Source of the DNA: Paenibacillus harenae
GTDB lineage: Bacteria; Bacillota; Bacilli; Paenibacillales; Paenibacillaceae
NCBI RefSeq assembly: GCF_030812415.1
Contig: NZ_JAUSST010000002.1
Location: 186,001 to 250,000, forward strand
DNA length: 64,000 nucleotides
Direction: 5' to 3'
The notes under the pieces are model-generated. The model worked only from the letters and a program-made list of their open reading frames with translations, was not told the DNA's origin and did not search any database. The position numbers and the translations under genes were made by a program. Below are positions 8,920 to 16,639 of the stretch, piece after piece (the first letter of the stretch is position 1; each line of letters opens with the position of its first letter).

Positions 8920-10146
8920 GTGAGAACAGACTACGATGTCATTATTGTCGGCGCTCGAATAGCAGGCGCAACGCTAGCCTATGAGCTGGGGCAAGCCGGT
9001 TATAAGGTGCTGCTCGTCGATAAAGGTCGTTTTCCCAGCGACGTGCTGTCCACGCATAACTTGTTCAACAATTCACTGGCGATGTTGAGAGAGATGGGCG
9101 TATTGGATAAGCTGCTCGCTACGGGAACGCCCACCTATAAGCAGGCCTATGTACAGTTAGAGGATGCCGTCATTAAAGGGATATTTCCCGAGGTGAACGG
9201 AGAATCCGAATGCCTGTGCATTCGCCGGACCTATCTGGACCGCATTTTATTCGAACATGCCTGTTCGCTGGAAGGCGTCCATGCTCTTCAGCAATTCCGG
9301 GTGACCGGACTGCTGCGCGAAGGAGAGGTCGTTACGGGAGTCGAGGGGATCGAGTACGGCGGAGAAGCCGTGCGATATACAGCCAAGCTTGTTGTTGGGG
9401 CGGATGGCAGACGGTCAACGATACGCTCATTGGCAGGAAGCAAATGCCTGGCGTCTATCCCGACCGACTTTGCCTCTTATGTCGGTTACTTCAAAGGATT
9501 TTGCCAAGAAAATGAGCCGTGCACGGAGTTTTATAAGCTAGGGGAGCATATCGCGATCGTGTTCCCGACCAGTGATCAGCTTCATGTTGTCGGACTCATG
9601 TTTCCGCTCGCGAACGCGGACTTGGCGAGCCGAATGAAGGCGAACGCCGAGACGGTCTTTCGGGAAGTCATACAGTCCGGTTTCGGAGAAACATCCTTTG
9701 CCTTGCGGTTTCAGGAGGCGGAAGCGGCTGGTCCGATTCGCGGACTGCTGGGCTATGACAACGATTGGCATGAAGTAATGGGCAAAGGGTGGGCTTTGAT
9801 TGGCGATGCTCTGTCTTTCAAGGATCCTGCGGTCGGGCAGGGCATGCATGATGCCATGTACAGCGCCAGGCTGCTGAAGGAGGTACTTGCCTCGCATGGT
9901 TTAGAGAACTTCCAGTGGGAGAAGATGGCGGCGCAATATGAAAGCGAGCTGACGGACAAGTGCCAGCCTTTGTTTCAAGTAGCTTGCGAGATGACTCGCA
10001 ATGTGCCGTATACACCGGAGCAAAACATGGTTAATCGCCTCATCGCCGCTCATCCGAGGGCAACGAGCGCTTTTCTCGGCATGTATAATCATGCGAACGG
10101 GCCTGGGGAGCTTGGGAGATTGATCGGCGAAATGCTATCCCAGTAG
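8920..10146 (+). CDS. FAD-dependent oxidoreductase / monooxygenase
   Basis: Flavoprotein of 408 residues. The N-terminal dinucleotide-binding fold reads VIIVGARIAGATLAYELG with the acidic ribose-binding residue in VDKGRF; GADGRRS (near 165) and GDALSFKDPAVGQG (near 290-305) are the other two FAD signatures of the PHBH/geranylgeranyl reductase-like superfamily. It starts with GTG after AGAGGAGGGG. These enzymes hydroxylate or reduce small organic molecules using NAD(P)H; the substrate cannot be told. It lies directly downstream of the MalT-like regulator and ends in a clear terminator, so the pair forms its own unit within the carbohydrate island. Confidence 0.85.
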   Translation: MRTDYDVIIVGARIAGATLAYELGQAGYKVLLVDKGRFPSDVLSTHNLFNNSLAMLREMGVLDKLLATGTPTYKQAYVQLEDAVIKGIFPEVNGESECLCIRRTYLDRILFEHACSLEGVHALQQFRVTGLLREGEVVTGVEGIEYGGEAVRYTAKLVVGADGRRSTIRSLAGSKCLASIPTDFASYVGYFKGFCQENEPCTEFYKLGEHIAIVFPTSDQLHVVGLMFPLANADLASRMKANAETVFREVIQSGFGETSFALRFQEAEAAGPIRGLLGYDNDWHEVMGKGWALIGDALSFKDPAVGQGMHDAMYSARLLKEVLASHGLENFQWEKMAAQYESELTDKCQPLFQVACEMTRNVPYTPEQNMVNRLIAAHPRATSAFLGMYNHANGPGELGRLIGEMLSQ

Positions 10147-10160
10147 CGTTACAGACGGTG

Positions 10161-10203
10161 AAAGCCACAAGACGCTCCTGAAACTGGAGGATCTTGTGGC
10201 TTT
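10161..10203. terminator. Rho-independent terminator, likely shared by convergent genes
   Basis: Arms AAAGCCACAAGA (10161-10172) and TCTTGTGGCTTT (10192-10203), with an inner CTCC/GGAG pair. It sits between the oxidoreductase (plus) and the AraC gene (minus). Confidence 0.8.
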
Positions 10204-10260
10204 GTCCGGTTTTCTTAAGTGCGCTTGCGGCTTGAAGCGCCCCTTATTTTTGCAAGCCGT

Positions 10261-11175
10261 TCAGGTCATTCCTATCCGGGCGGACCGGTATTGTCCCGGC
10301 GTAATTCCCGTTTGTTTTCGAAACAGGCGAATGAAATAGTTGGCATTCTCGATGCCGATCCGCTGACCGATTTCGCCTACGGAAAGTTCCGTGTTTTCAA
10401 GCAGCGATTTGGCCGTCCGGACCTGCAGATCGTGAAGGTACTGAAGCGGGCTCATGCCGGTATATTTTTTGAGGCACCGGGCGACATAGTCGAAATGGAA
10501 ATGAAGCGTCTGCTCCATATGCTTCGCATCGAAGGGGCGGGTCAAGCGCTGCTGCAGATAGGCGATCGCTTGGTCGCACAGCAGTCTGGAGCGGGGGGCA
10601 TATTGCGTGCGAACCGCCGTTTGAAGCTCTACGAACAAACCGGCAAGCTGCGTCTGAAGCGGCAAGGAGTTTGCGGGCGATAAGGCATGATGCAGCTCCA
10701 GCATCCGTTGAAGCAACGGGACGATGTCAAGCGTGTTAACGCTGGTGAATTTCGGAACATACATAACCTGCCGGTGCGGAGCGACATCGTGATCGGTCCC
10801 TTTGGCTGAGGGAATGGACCACGGAATTTGCCCGCTATCGACCGTTCGGACAGGTGCAGGATGGACAAAGTGGATCCAATAAATTTCGGTTGTTTCTTCG
10901 CATGGACGATGCCCGACATGCACGCGGTTGGGCTCGAGGACCAGCATGGAGCCCTCATTGATTTCATACGGCACGTCATCCTCCGTCATATATAAAGTCC
11001 CTTTCATGACGAACAGCATGTCGTAAACATTGAACGAACGGACAAAATGCTGTTGACCAGGCGGCCAGAACGAGTGCCCAATCGTCAACAACTGCGGAAG
11101 CGGCGGGATCGTTAGTTCCAGACAATGAATGGCCGGCATCTCCTTTCTCATCGAAGCGTTTCCTAATTGTATCAT
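10261..11175 (-). CDS. AraC-family transcription regulator with cupin sensor
   Basis: Cytoplasmic one-component regulator of about 304 residues. The N-terminal half is a cupin (AraC ligand-binding) domain: VRSFNVYDMLFVMKGTLY followed by the LVLEPNRVHVGHRP strand. The C-terminal 100 residues hold two helix-turn-helix units (FDAKHMEQTL and SVGEIGQRIG) and end ITPGQYRS. The start is not certain: ATG at 11175 has AGGA seven bases upstream, while ATG at 11151 has AGGAA eight bases upstream and gives 296 residues. It is divergent from the GHL6-type hydrolase at 11289 with a gap of about 113 bases, so it probably controls that operon in response to a sugar. Confidence 0.88.
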   Translation of the reverse strand: MIQLGNASMRKEMPAIHCLELTIPPLPQLLTIGHSFWPPGQQHFVRSFNVYDMLFVMKGTLYMTEDDVPYEINEGSMLVLEPNRVHVGHRPCEETTEIYWIHFVHPAPVRTVDSGQIPWSIPSAKGTDHDVAPHRQVMYVPKFTSVNTLDIVPLLQRMLELHHALSPANSLPLQTQLAGLFVELQTAVRTQYAPRSRLLCDQAIAYLQQRLTRPFDAKHMEQTLHFHFDYVARCLKKYTGMSPLQYLHDLQVRTAKSLLENTELSVGEIGQRIGIENANYFIRLFRKQTGITPGQYRSARIGMT

Positions 11176-11288
11176 GCAAAAATCCTGGAAGGTAGAAAAC
11201 GTGCTATAAAAAGTCGCTTTTGAACCTGTCCGGGCTAATGGCGAAACGTATATAGTTAAGTTATACGAACCGGAAAGGAAGAGATAAT

Positions 11289-13271
11289 ATGCGATTCCGC
11301 CAAGTCCATCTTGATTTTCACACCACCGAGGCGATTGCCCCGATCGGAGCCCGCTTTGACAAGAAGCAATTTCAGGAAATGCTGAAGCTGGGCCGTGTGG
11401 ATTCGATTACGGTTTTCTCCAAATGCCATCACGGCTGGGCATACCATCCGTCGGAGGCCAACGAGATCCATCCGGGATTGAGTTTCGATTTGCTTGGGGC
11501 CGTTATCGAGGCTGCCCATGAAATGAATGTAAAGACACCGGTCTACCTATCGGCCGGACTGGATGAAAAGCTAGCCAGGCGCCATCCGGAGTGGCTCATT
11601 CGGGACGAGAACGATCAAACGAATTGGGTCAAGGGCTTCATGGAACCAGGCTATCATCAGTTTTGCATGAATTCGCCTTACCTGGACATCCTGCTAGATC
11701 AGATCCGCGAAGTGTTGTCATGCTATGAGGTCGACGGCTTGTTTCTCGATATCGTCGGGGTGCGCGAATGCTACTGCCATAATTGCGTCCAGAGCGCGCA
11801 GAAGGAAGGCATCGATCCGCGAGATGTGAAGGCGATGCGGCAATTATGGGAGAAAACGTATGCTAACTATACCGCAAGGGTGAAGGAAACGGTCGAATCG
11901 GTTAAGCCGGGTCTGCCGATCTTCCATAATGGCGGACATATCGCGCGAGGCCGACGCGATTTGGCTGCCATGAACACTCATTTGGAGCTGGAATCGCTGC
12001 CGACGGGCGGCTGGGGCTATGATCATTTCCCGCTTTCGGCCAGGTATGCACAAACGCTTGGCGTCGATTTTCTCGGCATGACCGGCAAATTCCATACGTC
12101 GTGGGGGGAATTCGGCGGCTATAAGCACCCGAACGCGCTCCGTTACGAAGCAGCGCTCAGCATTGCCAACGGCGCAAGGTGCTCGATCGGCGATCAACTG
12201 CATCCCGACGGTCATATGGATGAAGCGACCTATGCGCTTATCGGAGCGGCTTACCGCGAGGTCGAGAGCAAGGAAGCCTGGTGCGTGAACGCGACAAGCA
12301 TCGCAGATGTGGCGCTTTTGTCGCTGGAGGCAACCGGCGTGCATCCGGAGGCAGAGGCGGCGCAGCGCCAGACGCATTCCGATGCAGGGGCTGTACGCAT
12401 GCTGCTTGAGGGGAAAATCCTGTTTGATGTCATCGATAAGGAGCATGATTTTACGGCCTACAAGGTGTTGATACTGCCGGATTATGTGGCGGTAGAAGAC
12501 GAGCTGCGGGGCAAGCTGGAGCCGTACTTGCGGCAGGGCGGTAAGATTCTCGCTACAGGCTGGTCAGGGCTTGATCCGGAAGGCAGCCATTTCGCGATCG
12601 ACCTTGGGGTACGGCATATGGGGGCCAACCCATACCGTCCCGATTATTTCCGCCCGTTCTTTAAGCCGGGGAGCTTGGGAGAGGCTTCCTACATTTTTTA
12701 TTCTCAAGGACAGAAGATTGAGCTTGCCGACGGAAGCGAGCTTGGACGGCGCGAGGATCCCTATTTCAACCGCGATGTGTTTGAATTCTGCTCGCATCAG
12801 CATACCCCGAACAGCTATGCCGATGGAGGGCCAGGCATGGTGGAGAGCGACAGCGGAATCTATATCGCTTGGAACGTATTCGAAGATTACGCGACCAAAG
12901 GCAGTCTGATCTTGAAGGAAGCGGTTCTGCATGCGCTGAATCGTCTGCTTCCGGGCAAGACTATGCAAACGAGTTTGCCTGCTCAGGGTGTGGTTACGCT
13001 CCAGGAGCAGAAGGAAGAGAAGCGGCTGATCAATCATTTGCTGTACGCATCCCCGGTCCGCCGAGGGGATGGCATCGAGGTGATCGAGGATATCGTTCCG
13101 CTATACGATGTTAAGGTTTCTATCAGGACGATCAACCCCGTGAAGAAGGTGTATCTGGCCCCGCAGATGACGCCTCTGCCGTACAGCTACGAGGACCGGA
13201 CTGTTTCCTACACGGTGCCCGTACTGGAGTGCCATCAGATGGTTGTAATCGATTATAATATAAATAAATAA
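11289..13271 (+). CDS. Glycoside hydrolase, GHL6-type with beta-galactosidase trimerisation-like domain
   Basis: Predicted cytoplasmic (no signal peptide) glycoside hydrolase of 660 residues. The first half is a TIM-barrel of the hypothetical glycosyl hydrolase 6 group: HLDFHTTEAI at the start, VYLSAGLDEKLARRHPEW, and strand end VDGLFLDIVG with the acidic residues expected in the active site, followed by a CYCHNC pair of cysteines. The middle (about 350-570) is a beta-galactosidase trimerisation/glutamine amidotransferase-like domain (KVLILPDYVAVEDELRGKL). A small C-terminal beta domain follows. The substrate is not established for the family; alpha-L-fucoside, alpha-galactoside and other activities are all possible. 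The ATG follows GGAAAGGAAGAG. The serine hydrolase starts 34 bases after its stop, so they form an operon. Confidence 0.83.
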   Translation: MRFRQVHLDFHTTEAIAPIGARFDKKQFQEMLKLGRVDSITVFSKCHHGWAYHPSEANEIHPGLSFDLLGAVIEAAHEMNVKTPVYLSAGLDEKLARRHPEWLIRDENDQTNWVKGFMEPGYHQFCMNSPYLDILLDQIREVLSCYEVDGLFLDIVGVRECYCHNCVQSAQKEGIDPRDVKAMRQLWEKTYANYTARVKETVESVKPGLPIFHNGGHIARGRRDLAAMNTHLELESLPTGGWGYDHFPLSARYAQTLGVDFLGMTGKFHTSWGEFGGYKHPNALRYEAALSIANGARCSIGDQLHPDGHMDEATYALIGAAYREVESKEAWCVNATSIADVALLSLEATGVHPEAEAAQRQTHSDAGAVRMLLEGKILFDVIDKEHDFTAYKVLILPDYVAVEDELRGKLEPYLRQGGKILATGWSGLDPEGSHFAIDLGVRHMGANPYRPDYFRPFFKPGSLGEASYIFYSQGQKIELADGSELGRREDPYFNRDVFEFCSHQHTPNSYADGGPGMVESDSGIYIAWNVFEDYATKGSLILKEAVLHALNRLLPGKTMQTSLPAQGVVTLQEQKEEKRLINHLLYASPVRRGDGIEVIEDIVPLYDVKVSIRTINPVKKVYLAPQMTPLPYSYEDRTVSYTVPVLECHQMVVIDYNINK

Positions 13272-13305
13272 GTACTACTTACTCTATCTAAAAGGATGAA
13301 CAAAT

Positions 13306-14439
13306 ATGGACTTTAAACCGCTAGCCTCATTTATCGACCGGATCACCTCCTGGCGTATTCCTTGGGCGGAGGTTCAGGTCATTCACCGCAACGAAACGGT
13401 ATTCCGCTACCGGAACGGCTACGTCAACCTGGAGGAGAAAACGCCGATCGACGAAGGACGGATAATCCATATTTATTCCATGACGAAGATCATGACCTGC
13501 GCGGCTGCGCTGCAGCTCGTTGAGAAAGGAGCAATGCTGCTGAACGATCCGATATCGGCCTACTTGCCGGAATACGCCGAGATGAACGTAAGGAAGACGC
13601 TTCCCGACGGCGAATTCGTGCTCGAGAGAGCTTCGAGGCCGATCTTGGTGCGCGATTTGTTCATGATGACGGCCGGCTTCTCCTATGATCTGGGGGCGCC
13701 TTCCATTCGGGACGTCGTAGAACGAACAAACGGCAAAGTGCCGACACGCTCCTTCGCGGAAGCGCTCGCCAAAGAGCCGCTGCATTTCGAGCCGGGTACC
13801 CGGTGGAATTACAGCCTATGCCATGATGTCCTCGCGGCACTCGTGGAAGCAGTGGACGGCAGGCGCTTCGGCGCTTATATCGAGGATGAAATTAGCGGGC
13901 CGCTGGGCATGCGCGATACGTGCTTCGATCTCTCGGACGAGCAGAAGAGCCGGTTGGCTCCGCAATACGAATATAACGAAGCGCTGGGCAAACCCGTGCG
14001 GAAGGACGGAAACGGCTACCGGATCGGAACGGAATTCGAGAGCGGCGGTGCCGGCTTGCTGTCAACCGTAAGCGACTATGCGCTGTTCCTGAATGCGCTC
14101 ACGAATCACGGAACGAGCCTAAGCGGCGTACGCATTCTATCGCCGGCGTCGGTAGATCTAATGCGGACGGATCAATTGACCGATCGCATGCGCGACGATT
14201 ACGGCTGGGAGCAGTTGAAAGGGTATGGTTACGGATTAGGCGTCCGTACCCATACCGCCAAGTCGGACAGCGGATCGCTGAGCCCGCTCGGCGAATTCGG
14301 ATGGAGCGGCGCCGCCGGATGTTTGGCGATCATCGACCCGGATTCGCAACTGACCGTCATGTACGCGCAGCATCTGCTGAACAATCAGGAACCTTACGTG
14401 CATCCGCGTTTGAAAAATATTGTGTATGGCTGCATGTAA
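13306..14439 (+). CDS. Serine hydrolase, beta-lactamase/class C fold
   Basis: A 377-residue member of the beta-lactamase-related serine hydrolase family (PF00144). The nucleophile motif SMTK is at residues 58-61, and the second catalytic tyrosine lies in WNYSL (Tyr169). No signal peptide is seen, so it is probably cytoplasmic and acts as an esterase or amidase, not a beta-lactamase or penicillin-binding protein. It is cotranscribed with the GHL6-type hydrolase, so de-esterification of the same sugar substrate is a reasonable guess. It ends shortly before a terminator. Confidence 0.87.
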   Translation: MDFKPLASFIDRITSWRIPWAEVQVIHRNETVFRYRNGYVNLEEKTPIDEGRIIHIYSMTKIMTCAAALQLVEKGAMLLNDPISAYLPEYAEMNVRKTLPDGEFVLERASRPILVRDLFMMTAGFSYDLGAPSIRDVVERTNGKVPTRSFAEALAKEPLHFEPGTRWNYSLCHDVLAALVEAVDGRRFGAYIEDEISGPLGMRDTCFDLSDEQKSRLAPQYEYNEALGKPVRKDGNGYRIGTEFESGGAGLLSTVSDYALFLNALTNHGTSLSGVRILSPASVDLMRTDQLTDRMRDDYGWEQLKGYGYGLGVRTHTAKSDSGSLSPLGEFGWSGAAGCLAIIDPDSQLTVMYAQHLLNNQEPYVHPRLKNIVYGCM

Positions 14440-14469
14440 CGTGCCGACAGGATAGGTAGGGGCCGATAA

Positions 14470-14515
14470 CGTAAGAGGCGATCGAATTCAACTTCGGTCG
14501 CCTCTTGCGTTTATT
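14470..14515 (+). terminator. Terminator after the serine hydrolase
   Basis: Arms at 14470-14486 and 14493-14509 (around GTAAGAGGCGATCGAA) pair over 17 bases with two G-T pairs, followed by TTTATTTG. Confidence 0.75.
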
Positions 14516-14839
14516 TGACTGCATTGTTCGTTTAGAAATGGGGTGATCCTCATTCAACTGCAAAATGCGATATGAACGATGGAATGAACCATTGTTTCAT
14601 CCTCTTAATGCATAATCGTAAGTCGCACTCTTCCAGCTTAACATGTTCTCTCACTCGTTCAAGGGAAAATATGTCGAAACATCGTCGAGTTATGTTAAGG
14701 GTGTAAACAAACATAATATCGAGAACAACGTCGTCTGTCGATCGTTTATACGTCACTTTACGTGTCATGATTATTTCCATTTAATGAAATTCCGAGGAAA
14801 GTGTCTTATGTTTTCTAACACGATCAGGAGGGCTGGAGA

Positions 14840-15031
14840 ATGTATCGGTTATTTAGCGTTTCAGTCAAAGTGATGGACAGGCTTCGTTATACATACAAAT
14901 TTATTTTAATCGGACTGCTTGTACTTATTCCAATGTCGGTTATGATTTATATTTTCCAGGATTCCATGAAAGGTTTGATTGATTTTTCGAAAAAAGAAAA
15001 ACTGGGCGTTGAGTACATAGCGCCTGTATAA
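14840..15031 (+). pseudogene. N-terminal relic of a chemoreceptor-like or sensor membrane protein
   Basis: A 63-residue open frame with a good ribosome site (AGGAGGG) and a typical sensor start: basic RLRYTYK, one membrane segment (FILIGLLVLIPMSVMIYI), then DFSKKEKLGVEYIAPV. This pattern, including the KEKLGVEY helix right after the membrane segment, is the opening of methyl-accepting chemotaxis or GGDEF-type proteins, whose usual length is 500-700 residues. The frame then stops and no continuation is visible before the oxidoreductase at 15166. Most likely a truncated gene remnant; a functional small membrane peptide cannot be excluded. Confidence 0.5.
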
Positions 15032-15165
15032 TTTGATCGGTGAGAACGCGAAGCCGTTTCCCGCACAAGGGCTGAATCGGAAACAACCCCGAAAAAACGA
15101 GCTTATGATATAATTTTCAGAAATGCGTATGGTCCCCGTTTTGAAGAAAAGGAGGAACGAGAAAC

Positions 15166-16167
15166 ATGAGAGCGATCGTACTTGACGGTCCGGGTACACC
15201 GGACGCTATGAGGCTTGCAGAAATGCCTATGCCCGAACCAGGAACGGGTGAAATTCGCGTGCGCGTTCGGGCGGCATCGCTTAACCCGGCCGATTATAAA
15301 ATTGCCGCAGGCGGCCATCCCAACTGGACCTACCCGTTCATACCCGGTCTTGATGTCGCCGGCATCGTAGAGGCAATCGGCGAAGGCGTTACCCAATGGA
15401 AAGCCGGCGATCGCATTGTCTACCACGGCGATCTAACGAAACCGGGAGGATTCGCGGAGTATGCCATTACAACGGCTCATACGGCAGCAGCCATTCCGCA
15501 AGGTCTATCCTTCGAATCGGCAGCGGCTTTCCCCTGCGCGGGACTAACGGCTTATCAGGCGGTTGTGCGTAAGATGCGAATCGGAAAAGGGCAGACCGTC
15601 TTCATACACGCAGGTGCAGGAGGCGTCGGCGGTTATGCGATTCAGCTTGCCCGACTGTTCGGTGCTTCACGGATCATCGCGAGCGCTTCGCAGGTTAATT
15701 TCGACTACGTGCACAGCTTGGGTGCGGATGTCGTCATCGACTACAATACGGAGGACGTGCATGGCCGCATTATGGAGCTGACGAACGGACGCGGCGTAGA
15801 CGGTATCCTGAATACCGTGAATCGCAAGCTGGCGCAGACTGATCTAACCGCGCTTGCCTTCGGCGGACAGCTGGCATGCATTGCCGGCGCACCGGAAGTC
15901 GTCGCGGATTTTCAGCCGAGCTGGAAGACGTTCACCGTGCATAAGCTGATGCTAGGCGGAGCCCACATATCGGGGGACCATGCTGCGCAGGAAGGTTTGG
16001 CGCGTATGGCTGGTGAATTTATGGCGTTAATGCTCGAAGGCAAAATCGACCCGATGATCGGCGAGACGATCAGGTTAGAAGAGATTCCCGAAGCGTTGTC
16101 GCGGCTATCGCAACGACATGTCCGCGGTAAGATCGTCGCAGTGCTTGACGGGAATGGGAATCAATAA
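15166..16167 (+). CDS. NADPH:quinone oxidoreductase family protein (zinc-free MDR)
   Basis: Medium-chain dehydrogenase/reductase of 333 residues. GroES-like N-terminal domain (PLNPADYK-type stretch SLNPADYKIA) and a Rossmann domain with GAGGVGGYAIQLA at about residue 148. The structural zinc cysteine cluster of alcohol dehydrogenases is absent, which points to the quinone oxidoreductase (QOR) branch. It would reduce quinones or enones with NADPH in the cytoplasm. The ATG follows AAGGAGGAAC. It is a single gene flanked by a relic upstream and repeats downstream; nothing ties it to sugar metabolism. Confidence 0.88.
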   Translation: MRAIVLDGPGTPDAMRLAEMPMPEPGTGEIRVRVRAASLNPADYKIAAGGHPNWTYPFIPGLDVAGIVEAIGEGVTQWKAGDRIVYHGDLTKPGGFAEYAITTAHTAAAIPQGLSFESAAAFPCAGLTAYQAVVRKMRIGKGQTVFIHAGAGGVGGYAIQLARLFGASRIIASASQVNFDYVHSLGADVVIDYNTEDVHGRIMELTNGRGVDGILNTVNRKLAQTDLTALAFGGQLACIAGAPEVVADFQPSWKTFTVHKLMLGGAHISGDHAAQEGLARMAGEFMALMLEGKIDPMIGETIRLEEIPEALSRLSQRHVRGKIVAVLDGNGNQ

Positions 16168-16248
16168 CCGGCTGGGCGAAGGGTTCGTTCATGGCGTGGA
16201 ATGTACGAAGTGGCTATATGGATCATTGCAGTAACTTTAGGTTGTTTC

Positions 16249-16401
16249 GCGCGATATCGAGAGCTATATTGGATATTCGCAACATAGACTTCTGTTTTGC
16301 ACCCAAAAATGCCGTCAAGCGCTCAAAGTTACTGCGAAAATCAAACATAGCTCGACACCACCATTATTCCGCCCCAAGTTACTACGAAAATCCAACATAG
16401 C
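16249..16401. repeat. Short repeat family, three copies (one inverted)
   Basis: Two direct copies of about 27 bases at 16324-16351 and 16375-16401 share AGTTACTNCGAAAATCNAAC then ATAGC. A third, more diverged copy lies inverted at about 16249-16273 (GCTATATTGGATATTCGCAA). They have no coding sense and lie just before a strong terminator. Confidence 0.55.
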
Positions 16402-16426
16402 AGCCAGAGGATAGCTGCATACGCAC

Positions 16427-16474
16427 AAAAGGGCTGTCCCTAAGCCAATGGCTTTTGGGACAGCCCTTTTTTTT
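16427..16474. terminator. Strong bidirectional terminator
   Basis: AAAAGGGCTGTCCC (16427-16440) pairs perfectly with GGGACAGCCCTTTT (16457-16470), followed by TTTT; the A/T flanks allow action on both strands. It isolates the oxidoreductase from the kinase operon. Confidence 0.85.
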
Positions 16475-16544
16475 GTGCGACTGCTCCATCTATTTGATAA
16501 AAGTGGAAAGGAACCTATGAATCTACCATCACGAATACTGCCAC

Positions 16545-16573
16545 TTGGAACAATTGCCTATAGTCTATATAAT
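16545..16573 (+). promoter_or_regulatory. SigA-type promoter for the kinase-importer operon
   Basis: TTGGAA (16545-16550), a 17-base spacer, and a consensus TATAAT (16568-16573). Transcription would begin near 16580, about 60 bases before the chosen GTG at 16640, which supports that start. Confidence 0.7.
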
Positions 16574-16639
16574 GGGAGCACAATGCGTTTACGTCCCGTG
16601 CCGCTGCAAGGCTCATGCCGGACGGAGAGGAGGAAGGCC

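Larger units (their letters stand above)
16168..16639. other. Gene-free stretch between oxidoreductase and kinase
   Basis: 472 bases without a convincing gene. It holds the short repeats (16249-16401), a strong bidirectional terminator (16427-16474) and the promoter of the kinase operon (16545-16573). An open frame that runs in from 16448 passes through the terminator and promoter and is not taken as the start of the kinase. Confidence 0.7.

Noticed and set aside
14550-14780. Minus-strand 76-codon frame in the gap before the chemoreceptor relic
   Set aside because: No ribosome site, no recognisable family, and not linked to a neighbour.
16448-16639. N-terminal extension of the kinase at 16640
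   Set aside because: The extension would be read through a terminator and a promoter; the GTG with GGAGAGGAGG is a better start.
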